Shown here one piece after another: positions 23,550 to 34,109 of a stretch of DNA of 64,000 nt. The DNA comes from JANNYA01 sp031422315. GTDB taxonomy: Bacteria; Pseudomonadota; Gammaproteobacteria; Xanthomonadales; SZUA-5. Location: positions 124,001 through 188,000 of the forward strand of contig JANOQN010000053.1 in assembly GCA_031422315.1 (NCBI GenBank), given 5' to 3'. A model generated the notes under the pieces. The model made no database searches. It was not told the origin of the DNA and saw only the letters and a program-made list of their open reading frames with translations. Positions within the stretch are counted from its first letter, which is position 1. The number at the start of each line of letters is the position of its first letter. The translations under genes were made by a program, and so were the position numbers.

Positions 23550-26500
23550 TCACCGCTGCGCCCGAATCACCTCAGCTGGTTTTAGCTTTTTCACTTCGGG
23601 CTTTTCCCAGCTGCCGGCAATTTCGTAGCTTTCTGAGAATGCGCTTTCGCGCTCGAGCACGTTTTGTGCGAGCAACCCAGCCGCCACTCCTGCAGGACCT
23701 GCCGCGACTGCGCCGACGATGGGTAGCAAGCCGACTTTAGGGCTGACTCTGGCGGTTTGCTGATAGTCGCGCGCCGCCATGCCGGTTCGGCCAGTCACAA
23801 GGATGTCAGCGGCGGGTGCTTTGATGCGCAGATCTTGCGTGTAGGCATTGCCGCCATTGAACAAAAAGGTGCCGGCGATTTCGTTAAAGCTCATGCCCGA
23901 CTGAAAAAAGTCGCGAAAATCCAATGCTAACCGGCGCGGCAATTCTTGCAGGCTCAACAGCCCGAAAATTCGGCCGGCGCCCGGGCTGATTTCTAAAAAT
24001 CGGCCGCTGCCTACCCAAATTTTCATCGTGCCTTGTAAGTTGAGCCAGCTAAAAGCTTGCGGAGGCCCGTTCCAATTCGCATCAATTTGAACCGACGTTT
24101 GCCCGCCGCCGACGTGCCCGGCAAAGCCTAATCCGGTCAGCATTTTCCCTAAATCCTCAGCGGTAAAACGCATGTTGAACTGGCTTTGCGAACCTACACC
24201 GCGTGCCAGCCACGTGCCCGTTGCGTTGAGCGCAAGCAGCTCTGATTTTGAGCTGAGCAAGTCCACGCGCAAACCGCCGTCGACTGGAAACGTTTCCAAA
24301 CGCGTCTCACCTAGGCGCGCCTGCCCGAATGCGAAATCTTTAATGTAAATGTGCAGCGCGGGCAGCAAGGCGGGCGACATATTCGATGCTAGTGCTGTTT
24401 TGGGCTCAGCAATTGTTGGCAAAACTTGCGGTTCCGCACCCGATTCAGTGAGAGAACGTTCCGCGCCGCTAGCCTCTGGCGCAGCTAAATAAAGCCGGTC
24501 AAACTGCGCTTCGAGCTGCGCTATTGAACCCGCCTGACTGCGATAACGCAGCGTGCCGCTCACTTTTTCCGACGTGATATCGGCCTGCCAACCATCTTGT
24601 TCCGGCGCTAGCTTAAGCCTTGCTGCGCGTTCTGGCGCGTCTGAGTCAGGCAGCGCAATATCAACATCACGCAAAAATTGCCCGGTTTGTTCGCTGCCTA
24701 ATGACGAAGCAGGGCTAGCGGCGGCTATCGCAGCAGCCAAGCTGCCCCAGGCCTGCCAATTCGGTTCCTGCAAACTGCCGCGCAGCGCTAATCCTGAGCG
24801 AGGTAATTTTACTAAAAGCTGCGCGCTATCCGGCCCCTGATTGGGGCCTAACGATAGCACGCCTTGGAAAGGAAACGTCGCGTTGGCCAAGCGGGCGCGA
24901 AACGACGCGCTGCCATCCACATGCAGCGTCAAATCTCGGCGGCTATTGGCTTCGATCGGAACCGTCGCGATCAATGGCCGCACCTCGTCGACGGATTTAC
25001 CGAGCGGCGCGGGTAAATCGAGCGCAATGCCCTGCAAGTTTGATTGCAGTTCTAGCGTGTTCTCATTCGCTTCGCCCCGGCGTTCGGTAATCGACAAAAT
25101 CTGCCAGTCCGCCACGCCGCTGCTGGCGGCGACGATCGGTTTGAGCACGGCAACGTCGTCAAACAGGATTTTTGCTGACATCGGCCCGCTAAGCGAAACC
25201 CGAACCAGTTGATTGGTATGTCCAGTATGGGATTCGCCGACGGCTGCTCTGAGGCTTACGGGCGCGAGCTGCATGGCGCTTTTCGGATCGGCGTTTGCTA
25301 GCGCACCGCTGCCTGAAAACGCTTGGCTTTGCAGCAAATTTGCGCCCTTAAGTACGCTGGAGTGAAATCCATTCATGTCAAAGCTCAGTTCGCCGTGCAA
25401 ATCGGAAAGCGCCAGCCGCCATGCCTCGTTATTGAGCGCTACACCTTCAAACAGCGTGCTGCCTTTGAGCGTTTTTTCAGCCAGCCCCGCTTTCAGTGGC
25501 AAGCCCAACGCCAAAGTTGTGCGCGTGGGCCCGAGCAGATTCAATTCAGCAAAATTTTTGCCATAGCGCGCGCCAATCGGCGTTTGTCGAATCAAGCTCA
25601 ACAGTGCGTCGGCATTGCTGGTGCCCTCTAATGTAAGGTCTAACCAAGGCGCTTTGAAATCCGCGATTTCTGCGCGCGCCGTACTAATTTGATTGCCAGC
25701 AATTTCACCGGATAAATTGTCTGCCAGTAGCTGATCGTTGCGCATGCTGACATCACTTTGAATGAGCGCTTCTGGCCAATCGGCAGCAAATTTTAACGCG
25801 GTTTGCTCGACCCGAAAATGCGTCTCGAACAGGCCCTGATGTTCTTTGAAAGGGAACTGTTTGCGCATAATCGGTGTGCGCATGGTGGCGGTACCGGAGA
25901 CGACTTTTCCGGAAACCAATGCATTTTCTAGCCAGTCTATCAGCTTGGGCGCGATCCCCTTTTTATCCCAAAAATCGCGCGCGCGCGCGACATTGCCACG
26001 CGCCAATGCCAAGCTGAAATCAAGCTGGGGCGCGCGATTTGGGGAATCTTTCGGCCAGTCAAATCGATTAGCGGCAGCTTGAACATTGACGCCGATGCTG
26101 GCTTTGAAGTCTGGATCATCCAACTGCATGTTCGGCAAGTCGAGCTGCCAACCACCTGCGTCCTGCCAGAATGCACCGTTGGCGCTAAATTTCGCCGATT
26201 GCAGCGTGCGCTTAAATCGCAGTGGCTCGCTAAAACGCAGCGGCTCAGCGGTTGCGCTAATGCTGAAGGCCTCGCTATTGCCAATCAGCTCAAGATTGAG
26301 CCCGGCAACCCCAGGCAGCTGCGGCCGCTCGCCCCAGTTGCTGGGCTTGATTGCAAGTTGGCGCGCATTGAGCTGCATATTCCAGCTTGCCTGGGCGCGA
26401 TCAATATTGAGCCGCAAGCGCGATATTTCCCCGCTTGGCGCCGCTTGGGTCAAGCTTTTCGCGGGTGCGAACGCCAAAAAGCCCTGCAATGCGCCGGCAA

Positions 26501-27698
26501 TGCGCGCGATGTCTATCTGCTCGAGTTCAAAAATCGCGCGAGCTCCGGGCGCGCTAGGCCAGTACATGGCCCAGTTTGATTCGATTGTTTGGGTTTGCGC
26601 GCCCGATGCCGAATCAGCTTTGCTGGTGCTCGGCAGCGTTTTACCGCGCGCCTGGCTTGCCGGGGTTGGCATAAATCGAAGCACACCGCGGTAATGCTCG
26701 CCATTCTCAGTTTGCCCCAACAGCGTGACGGGCTCACTGGCAAACAGTGTGCCGCCATCTTGTGGAAGTAGCGGCGCAGCCTGCACATTGAAGCTGGCGC
26801 GGCGGGTTTGATAGCGGCCATCAGTATGTTCAACAGCTAACCAAAGCTGGCCGTTTAAGGCGCCGTTTAACGCGCGAACTGGTTCTGGCAGCCACTGGCT
26901 AAACCCCTCGCTTTGCAGATCTATCAATTTAAAGTAGCTGTCTATTGGCTGCGTTGGCACGTCCTGCCAGTGTAAAACGCCCTCCAATCGACCATAGTTT
27001 TTATCTAAACCCGGGTTTAGCTCTAGATCTCGCTGGGCGAGTTGACCAGAGATCGCGGGCGCAAGCTTTTCCAGCCCCGTCCTATCCGCTAGCGCTAAAC
27101 GCAAACCCAGATGATAGGTGTTTTCACTGCGTGACAGCGCCGCCGCGACGTTATTAAACTGTAGCGTTCGGCCGTCTTTGCCGCGCAAATTCAACTCGGC
27201 ATTCGCCAGTGAAACCTGCCCGATCCGCTTGAGCAACGCGCGCCAATCCGGCAGCGCCATTGGCCTTGTTTCACCAAAACCGCTGAGCTGCCAGCCCAAT
27301 TCGGTTTCTAACAACTGCAATCGCAAGCGCTCCACTCGCAAAGACTTGAGCCAAACGCGCCCCGGCAAAAAGCCAAGCGGGTCAAGCCTGGCATATGCGC
27401 GGTTTAAGCTGAGCGCATCGCCAATTTTCAGTTCGTGCAGCTCAAGCTCAAGCTTACTATGTAAATTCGACTGCGCCCCAGCCAGCTCAACTTTCACACC
27501 AAGCGCGTCGCTCAAGCGTGCGGCGATCCAGTCTGGCTGCTGTGCAATCAACGGCAGCGCCAGCTTAAGTAAAGCCACCAACAGCGCCAGGCCAATTGCA
27601 AGCCACGCGAACAGCTTAAAAAGCCCGCGCCGCAGCGCTTTTCGGCGCCGATGCGTTTTGCGAACCGGCTGCACTGGCGTGCTCAGAGCATTCATCAA
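23550..27698 (-). CDS. yhdP: YhdP-like AsmA family envelope protein
   Basis: Very large inner-membrane-anchored protein of 1382 residues. YhdP, TamB and YdbH in E. coli help move phospholipids to the outer membrane through a long hydrophobic groove. One N-terminal membrane segment is visible (LFKLFAWLAIGLALLVALLK) after a basic stretch. The long middle is beta-rich and repetitive, with DUF3971-like sequence. The C-terminal AsmA-like part shows LNLQGTMKIWVGSGRFLEISPGAGRIFGLLSLQELPRRL (core SPGAGRIFGLLSLQ), which is characteristic. It overlaps the end of rng by 4 bases, so both are on one transcript, the order seen in many gammaproteobacteria. It is a little longer than E. coli YhdP. Confidence 0.92.
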   Translation of the reverse strand: MMNALSTPVQPVRKTHRRRKALRRGLFKLFAWLAIGLALLVALLKLALPLIAQQPDWIAARLSDALGVKVELAGAQSNLHSKLELELHELKIGDALSLNRAYARLDPLGFLPGRVWLKSLRVERLRLQLLETELGWQLSGFGETRPMALPDWRALLKRIGQVSLANAELNLRGKDGRTLQFNNVAAALSRSENTYHLGLRLALADRTGLEKLAPAISGQLAQRDLELNPGLDKNYGRLEGVLHWQDVPTQPIDSYFKLIDLQSEGFSQWLPEPVRALNGALNGQLWLAVEHTDGRYQTRRASFNVQAAPLLPQDGGTLFASEPVTLLGQTENGEHYRGVLRFMPTPASQARGKTLPSTSKADSASGAQTQTIESNWAMYWPSAPGARAIFELEQIDIARIAGALQGFLAFAPAKSLTQAAPSGEISRLRLNIDRAQASWNMQLNARQLAIKPSNWGERPQLPGVAGLNLELIGNSEAFSISATAEPLRFSEPLRFKRTLQSAKFSANGAFWQDAGGWQLDLPNMQLDDPDFKASIGVNVQAAANRFDWPKDSPNRAPQLDFSLALARGNVARARDFWDKKGIAPKLIDWLENALVSGKVVSGTATMRTPIMRKQFPFKEHQGLFETHFRVEQTALKFAADWPEALIQSDVSMRNDQLLADNLSGEIAGNQISTARAEIADFKAPWLDLTLEGTSNADALLSLIRQTPIGARYGKNFAELNLLGPTRTTLALGLPLKAGLAEKTLKGSTLFEGVALNNEAWRLALSDLHGELSFDMNGFHSSVLKGANLLQSQAFSGSGALANADPKSAMQLAPVSLRAAVGESHTGHTNQLVRVSLSGPMSAKILFDDVAVLKPIVAASSGVADWQILSITERRGEANENTLELQSNLQGIALDLPAPLGKSVDEVRPLIATVPIEANSRRDLTLHVDGSASFRARLANATFPFQGVLSLGPNQGPDSAQLLVKLPRSGLALRGSLQEPNWQAWGSLAAAIAAASPASSLGSEQTGQFLRDVDIALPDSDAPERAARLKLAPEQDGWQADITSEKVSGTLRYRSQAGSIAQLEAQFDRLYLAAPEASGAERSLTESGAEPQVLPTIAEPKTALASNMSPALLPALHIYIKDFAFGQARLGETRLETFPVDGGLRVDLLSSKSELLALNATGTWLARGVGSQSQFNMRFTAEDLGKMLTGLGFAGHVGGGQTSVQIDANWNGPPQAFSWLNLQGTMKIWVGSGRFLEISPGAGRIFGLLSLQELPRRLALDFRDFFQSGMSFNEIAGTFLFNGGNAYTQDLRIKAPAADILVTGRTGMAARDYQQTARVSPKVGLLPIVGAVAAGPAGVAAGLLAQNVLERESAFSESYEIAGSWEKPEVKKLKPAEVIRAQR

Positions 27699-29182
27699 AT
27701 CAGCACGACGTCATACTGATTCAGATCGTACTGATCTTCGGCTTTTAGTCGAATCGTTTTTTTGATAAAGCTTTCTAACTCGGCAAGCGCGACTGATTCA
27801 TCGTCCAATATGCGATTGACCACGCTGGAATGTGCTACTACCAACAGGTTGTCAGCCTCAAATTGGCGCACCGCACGAATGATCTCGCGAAAGACTTCAT
27901 AAACCACCGTTTCTGTGGATTTAACCGTGCCGCGCCCATCGCAGGCGGCGCAAGGCTCACAGAGCTGGCGCTCCAAGCTTTCGGTGGTGCGCTTGCGGGT
28001 CATTTCGACTAAACCCAGCGGGCTCATATCATAAACGTGCGTTTTAGCGTGATCTTTCGCCAGTGCGCGTTCTAAAGTGCGAATAACTTGGCGCTTATGC
28101 TCATCATCCATCATATCGATAAAATCGATAATAATAATGCCGCCTAAATTACGTAGCCGCAATTGGCGGGCAATGGTTTGCGCCGCTTCAAGATTAGTTT
28201 TGTAAACCGTATCTTCTAAATTTCGATGCCCTACGAATGCGCCGGTATTGACGTCAATCGTTGTCATCGCCTCGGTTTGTTGTATTACTAAATAGCCGCC
28301 CGATTTAAGTTGCGCATTTTTACCCAAAGCACGCTGCACCTCGTCTTCAACGCCATATAAATCAAATATCGGCCGCTCGCCGGGGTAATGCTCAATACAA
28401 TGCGCTAATTCAGGAATAAATTGCTCGGCGAAGCTTTGCGCGCGCTCCAAGGTTTCCCTAGAATCAATGCGGATTTTTTCAATATGCGATTTACGCATAT
28501 CGCGCAGCACACGCAGAAATAACGGCAAATCTTCATAGACTAATGAGCCGGTTTTAACCGATTTTAACGGCTCAACCAACGTATCCCATAATTTTTGTAG
28601 GTATAGCACGTCGGATTTAAGCGCTTCTTCACTCGCACCTTCGGCATTGGTGCGCACAATAAAACCGTGCGTGCCGGGCTCAGCTGCTTCTTGCAGAATC
28701 GATTTTAAGCGGTTGCGTTCACTATCGTCATCAATACGCGCAGAAACGCCAATGGTTTTAACGTTGGGCAATAAAACCAAATAGCGCGAAGGAATCGACA
28801 AATGCGTGGTTAAGCGCGCGCCTTTGCTGCCAATTGGATCTTTGACTACCTGCACAATCAAATCTTGGCCATCGCGCACCAGCGTTTCGATGGACGGCGC
28901 GCTGACCGGCGCATTCGGCTGTGTATTTGCTGCTTCCGCCGGATCAAGCTGCACACCGCGCAAAATATCAGAAGCATGTAGGAACGCGGTGCGATCAAGC
29001 CCAATGTTGATAAACGCGGCCTGCATGCCCGGCATCACGCGAACCACTTTGCCTTTGTAGACATTGCCGACTATGCCCCGCCTGCGCTGGCGCTCGATAA
29101 AAACCTCCTGCAGCATGCCGTTTTCGACATGCGCAACGCGCGTCTCACGCGGCGTGACGTTGATTAGAATTTCTTCACTCAT
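27695..29182 (-). CDS. rng: Ribonuclease G
   Basis: Endoribonuclease of 495 residues that matures the 5' end of 16S rRNA and takes part in mRNA decay. Residues ~38-120 form the S1-like domain (GNVYKGKVVRVMPGMQAAFINIG core GNVYKGKVVRVMPG). The catalytic core shows TTIDVNTGAFVGHRN and IIIIDFIDMMDDEHKRQV, carrying the two magnesium-binding aspartates. The zinc-link cysteines appear in CEPCAACDGRG. Length and lack of a long disordered tail separate it from RNase E. The start MSEEILINVTPRETRVA is standard. The maf gene that often precedes rng is not present in the 142-base gap upstream. Confidence 0.96.
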   Translation of the reverse strand: MSEEILINVTPRETRVAHVENGMLQEVFIERQRRRGIVGNVYKGKVVRVMPGMQAAFINIGLDRTAFLHASDILRGVQLDPAEAANTQPNAPVSAPSIETLVRDGQDLIVQVVKDPIGSKGARLTTHLSIPSRYLVLLPNVKTIGVSARIDDDSERNRLKSILQEAAEPGTHGFIVRTNAEGASEEALKSDVLYLQKLWDTLVEPLKSVKTGSLVYEDLPLFLRVLRDMRKSHIEKIRIDSRETLERAQSFAEQFIPELAHCIEHYPGERPIFDLYGVEDEVQRALGKNAQLKSGGYLVIQQTEAMTTIDVNTGAFVGHRNLEDTVYKTNLEAAQTIARQLRLRNLGGIIIIDFIDMMDDEHKRQVIRTLERALAKDHAKTHVYDMSPLGLVEMTRKRTTESLERQLCEPCAACDGRGTVKSTETVVYEVFREIIRAVRQFEADNLLVVAHSSVVNRILDDESVALAELESFIKKTIRLKAEDQYDLNQYDVVLI

Positions 29183-29324
29183 GCTCGGGGTTTCGGCCTT
29201 ACTCGCGTCGCGCTGACTAGCCTTCGTTTATACCTTGCCAGAACGGCTTGCGAAGGTAAGAAATTTTGAACCGGCAGGATTTTGAGCAGCCGCGCTGCCA
29301 GCGCCCCGCTTAGGGTTCAGATTT

Positions 29325-29804
29325 TTAGACTAGCTTTGTTGACTTAGGCAGCCGCAAAACCCGCGTTTTACTCAAGCGATCTTGCAACGCTAGGCCATTA
29401 CGATCTACCAGCATTGCGAGCCAACCGAGTACGCCAAACCCGAGCAGCGCGCTCACACACCAGCGCAGCAAAGCGGTGCGCCAACTCACGCGACGGCCGC
29501 TTAAATCGGTCAGCAGTAATTGCCAAGCGCGCATGGGAACGGTTTGCCCGGATCTAGTCCAGCAGTAACCAAAATATGCGAACACGCTTGCGGCCAGCCA
29601 AAGTTCAAACCAAATCGTGCCCGGGGCAATCGCGGCGCGGTTAATAGCGGTTGGAATCGCCGCTGCAACAAACAAAATGGCCGCGACAATCAGCGCCTCG
29701 TAAACCAGCGCAAGCCCGCGCACCGCAAAACTTGCGGGCTCATAGGCAATCGGTGGCGCTGAATCAGTCAAGAGCAAAAATGCAAATGCCGCGCCTGTTT
29801 GCAC
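29325..29804 (-). CDS. RDD family membrane protein
   Basis: A 159-residue membrane protein with an RDD domain: LALVYEALIVAAILFVAAAI, a second helix (WFELWLAASVFAYFGYCWTRSG) and the conserved RAWQLLLTDLSGRRVSWRTALLRW stretch (core MRAWQLLLTDLSG). It is distinct from the RDD gene at 17.2 kb. The ATG at 29804 lies inside the rpsT terminator hairpin; the TTG codons at 29777 and 29771 lie just beyond it and are possible starts that would remove about 10 residues. It is the next gene after rpsT on the minus strand and probably depends on its own promoter or read-through. Function is unknown. Confidence 0.82.
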   Translation of the reverse strand: MQTGAAFAFLLLTDSAPPIAYEPASFAVRGLALVYEALIVAAILFVAAAIPTAINRAAIAPGTIWFELWLAASVFAYFGYCWTRSGQTVPMRAWQLLLTDLSGRRVSWRTALLRWCVSALLGFGVLGWLAMLVDRNGLALQDRLSKTRVLRLPKSTKLV

Positions 29805-29816
29805 GGGCGCGGCATT
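29785..29816 (-). terminator. Rho-independent terminator of rpsT
   Basis: On the minus strand AATGCCGCGCC (29816-29806) pairs perfectly with GGCGCGGCATT (29795-29785) across a 10-base loop, followed by TGCATTTTTG. It ends the rpsT transcript and covers the ATG proposed for the RDD gene. Confidence 0.88.
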
Positions 29817-29837
29817 GATTTACGCTGCGAACTTCGC

Positions 29838-30101
29838 TTAGGCGAGTGCGCGAATGGCGTGCGTCAGGCGGCTTTTATGTCGCGCTGACTTATTCTTGTG
29901 CAAAAAGCCTTGGTCGGATTTACGATCCAAAATCGGCTGCGCAATAACAAAGGCGGCTTCGGCAGCGGCTTTATCTTTGGCTTCAATCGCCTTGACGACG
30001 TTTTTAATAGCGGTACGTAACATCGAGCGCGTGCCGACGTTTGCTGCATTGCGCTTAACCGTTTGGCGTGCGCGTTTTTTAGCTGATTTAATGTTTGCCA
30101 C
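29838..30101 (-). CDS. rpsT: 30S ribosomal protein S20
   Basis: Small-subunit protein binding 16S rRNA. The 87-residue sequence starts ANIKSAKKRARQTVKRNAAN and ends in AIRALA, which is standard. The open frame continues upstream, but the GTG at 30101 with GGAG five bases ahead gives the right N-terminus. A non-ATG start is also found in E. coli rpsT, where it takes part in self-control of translation. The terminator at 29785-29816 follows 22 bases after the stop codon. Confidence 0.97.
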   Translation of the reverse strand: MANIKSAKKRARQTVKRNAANVGTRSMLRTAIKNVVKAIEAKDKAAAEAAFVIAQPILDRKSDQGFLHKNKSARHKSRLTHAIRALA

Positions 30102-30197
30102 AGGTGCTCCGAATCCGTTCGGTCGACAAAGGAGCTGGAGCCTAAGCAGCGGGCTTGCCGCAGTCAAGTGTTTGCCTAGTTTTGGGCTTGCTGGGGT

Positions 30198-30713
30198 TTA
30201 GCGGCATTCAGCGACGTCCATGCGTGCGCGGCCGGAATTGGCAACCACCACGCTCGCGCCTTGCGCAGTGCGCAGCTGGTTATTGCACACTTTAATCGTC
30301 AAATTGGTGCCGCGTGCGCTGCCATCATGTCGATAAACCAACAGCGGCCGGCTTGCGTTGACATTAACTTGCGGCTCCAGCTCGATCAGCACCAGCATCG
30401 TATCGTTCGCATCGGGCTGGCGGTTTTGATTGAGATCGACAAAGCTCATGAGCTTATTTTGCCATTGCCGGGCACTGCTGCAGCGCACGCCATCGCGGCT
30501 TCCACACAGCACGACGTGCTGCTGCCTGGATAGTGCAATAGTTCTGGCGTTTTGCACGAGGCTGAAAATACCATCGCGGGTGGATTGGGTTTGCTGGCGC
30601 TGGATCATCTTGGCAAAACTCGGCAGTGCCATCGCACTTAAAATGCCGACGATGGCAATCGCCAGCATAGTTTCGATCAGGGTGTAGCCTAGATTTCTGC
30701 GGCTTGCGTGCAT
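30198..30713 (-). CDS. GspH/FimT-type pseudopilin
   Basis: Minor pilin-like protein of 171 residues. The prepilin signal is RRNLG/YTLIETMLAIAIVGILS, cleaved after the glycine, with Glu at position 5 of the mature form (YTLIE). The C-terminal part shows the GspH-type fold features, including a C-terminal cysteine and GRARMDVAEC. It would be processed by a prepilin peptidase and join the base or tip of type IV pili or a type II secretion pseudopilus. The ATG at 30713 is chosen because the 19 residues before it (MLAELAERYGEGPSPKAAP) are not part of a prepilin leader. No other pilin genes are adjacent, as is often the case for FimT/FimU paralogues. It is divergent from uvrB. Confidence 0.87.
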   Translation of the reverse strand: MHASRRNLGYTLIETMLAIAIVGILSAMALPSFAKMIQRQQTQSTRDGIFSLVQNARTIALSRQQHVVLCGSRDGVRCSSARQWQNKLMSFVDLNQNRQPDANDTMLVLIELEPQVNVNASRPLLVYRHDGSARGTNLTIKVCNNQLRTAQGASVVVANSGRARMDVAECR

Positions 30714-30790
30714 GGGTGCGGCCTTTGGTGACGGGCCTTCACCGTAGCGTTCGGCAAGCTCCGCTAGCATCGGGGCTCAGGCGTATAAGC

Positions 30791-30808
30791 TGTCAGGCAA
30801 GTCTGACA
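30791..30808. promoter_or_regulatory. Inverted repeat ahead of uvrB
   Basis: TGTCAG-GCAAGT-CTGACA is a perfect 6-6-6 inverted repeat located 24 bases before the uvrB start and between two divergent genes. It is a possible operator. It is not a clear LexA box of the E. coli type. Confidence 0.35.
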
Positions 30809-30831
30809 ATATTCATTAAAGGGCACCCGTT

Positions 30832-32874
<2,043 letters not shown>

Positions 32875-32906
32875 CCCTCACTCCTAAAACCACAGCCGAA
32901 TCGATC

Positions 32907-33491
32907 ATGAAAATGAGCAACCTCACTTTACTTGCGCTTTGCGCAACGCTATCGAGCTGCGCGAATCGAGCCCAAGCAACGTTGCCCATTGACGCTTTTT
33001 TGGCCGCATTGAGCCCCTACTGCGGCAAAGCATTTGCAGGGAAAATAGTAGCCAATGAACCGGCCGCGCAAGACGATGCCTTCGTTGGCAAAACGCTGAT
33101 CATGCACGTTCGGGATTGCTCAGCAGATCGCTTCAATGTGCCGTTTCATGTCGGCGAAGATCATTCCCGCACGTGGCAGCTGACTGCGAAAGCTGGTCGG
33201 CTACAGCTCAAACACGAACATCGCCATGCCGACGGCAAGCTGGATACGCTAACGAATTACGGCGGCACTTCAGTCTCTCAGTCATTAGCAAAACGCGTCG
33301 AATTCCCGGTTGATGCGGAATCGAAAACGCTGTTTGCTGCCACCAACCGACAAGTGTCAATGACTAATGTTTGGGCGCTTGAGTTGGACCGAAATCAGCA
33401 GTTTATTTATGAGCTAACTCGGACAGGGCGAGTATTTCGGGTGGCTTTTGATTTGACTAAATCGATAGAAATACCGATTCAGGGCAAATAG
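32907..33491 (+). CDS. Hypothetical lipoprotein
   Basis: A 194-residue protein with a lipoprotein signal: LTLLALCATLSSC ends in the lipobox LSSC, so Cys18 is the likely lipidated residue. The mature part has a conserved-looking start (IDAFLAALSPYCGKAFAGKIVANEP) and is mostly beta-rich, with HVRDCSADRFNVPFHVGEDHSR, GKLDTLTNYGGTS, and TRTGRVFRVAFDL. I recall similar unnamed proteins in gammaproteobacteria, but no function. It begins 32 bases after uvrB and may be cotranscribed. A periplasmic side location, inner or outer membrane, follows from the lipobox; residue 2 after Cys is Ala, which does not suggest inner-membrane retention. Confidence 0.78.
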   Translation: MKMSNLTLLALCATLSSCANRAQATLPIDAFLAALSPYCGKAFAGKIVANEPAAQDDAFVGKTLIMHVRDCSADRFNVPFHVGEDHSRTWQLTAKAGRLQLKHEHRHADGKLDTLTNYGGTSVSQSLAKRVEFPVDAESKTLFAATNRQVSMTNVWALELDRNQQFIYELTRTGRVFRVAFDLTKSIEIPIQGK

Positions 33492-33502
33492 TTTGCAAAT
33501 TT

Positions 33503-33990
33503 CGCAGAGACGAGGGTTTATGGCCCCAACAAAGTATGCGCTTTTGCGTACTACATGCTCGCAATGACTGGGCTACGCGTTTAGTGACGAAATTGGCGAT
33601 AAGCTGATCCCGCCAGGGATCGCACAAGGGTAGCCGGTGTGTCGTAGCCGCAAAGCGGCGTAGACCACCGGAATGGCGTGAGCAAAATAAATACGACCCC
33701 GGCAGGGGTCGCACCGATCGTTACCGCAAGTTTATGTGTGCGACCCGCAAGGGGTCGAAATACGTTTCATGACGTGGTTCCGGTGGTCTACAGCGCTACG
33801 CGCTTACGACACACCGGCTACCATTGTGTGATCCCTGCGGGATCAAGCACTGCGCAAACCCTTGTCATGGCGAAGAGCGCAGCAACTTGGCGATCTCGGG
33901 TAGTCTGAGATTGCTTCGCTGCGCTGTCCATGAACCCCAAGCCTAAGGAGACTGCCACGTCGCTTCGCTCCCCGCAGAGACGAGGGTTCA
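33503..33990. repeat. Repeat-rich intergenic block bounded by a 16-bp direct repeat
   Basis: The 618-base gap 33492-34109 has no gene. CGCAGAGACGAGGGTT occurs at 33503-33518 and again at 33973-33988. Between them lie the nested palindrome (33606-33844) and, from 33862 to 33970, sequence with GCAGCGAAGCAATCTC-like blocks on the minus strand that resemble common dispersed intergenic repeats. The block seems to be built from several mobile or repetitive pieces. Confidence 0.6.
33606..33844. mobile_element. Nested palindromic element, MITE/REPIN-like
   Basis: A 239-base element with ends that are inverted copies: 33606-33671 and 33780-33844 match over about 65 bases with few mismatches (both contain GTAGCCGGTGTGTCGTA and TAGACCACCGG on opposite strands). 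Inside, a second inverted pair is found at 33691-33714 and 33736-33762, each itself palindromic (GACCCC..GGGGTC). No coding capacity. This looks like a non-autonomous miniature element moved by a transposase or RAYT encoded elsewhere. Confidence 0.65.
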
Positions 33991-34067
33991 TTCAAGCTCA
34001 CGATGACGAGATTTTCGAAGACTTTCTTTGAGTAAATGACCAGGAGCAGTTGACGAAATTTAGCCAA

Positions 34068-34093
34068 AAAAACCCCGGCGAGCCGGGGTTTTT
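34068..34093. terminator. Rho-independent terminator of the metalloprotease gene
   Basis: AAAAACCCCGGC (34068-34079) pairs with GCCGGGGTTTTT (34082-34093). The A-tract on the plus strand gives a T-tract for minus-strand transcripts, so it closes the protease operon, whose stop lies 17 bases away. Confidence 0.9.
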
Positions 34094-34109
34094 CTCAAAA
34101 GGAACTGCT

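Noticed and set aside
23550..27698. Long plus-strand frames antisense to yhdP
   Set aside because: Several 60-200 codon frames occur, but all are shadows of the high-GC coding strand, with no motif or ribosome-binding site.
30791..30808. LexA box of uvrB
   Set aside because: The repeat lacks the CTGT-N8-ACAG layout and the Xanthomonas-type box as I know them; kept only as an unnamed inverted repeat.
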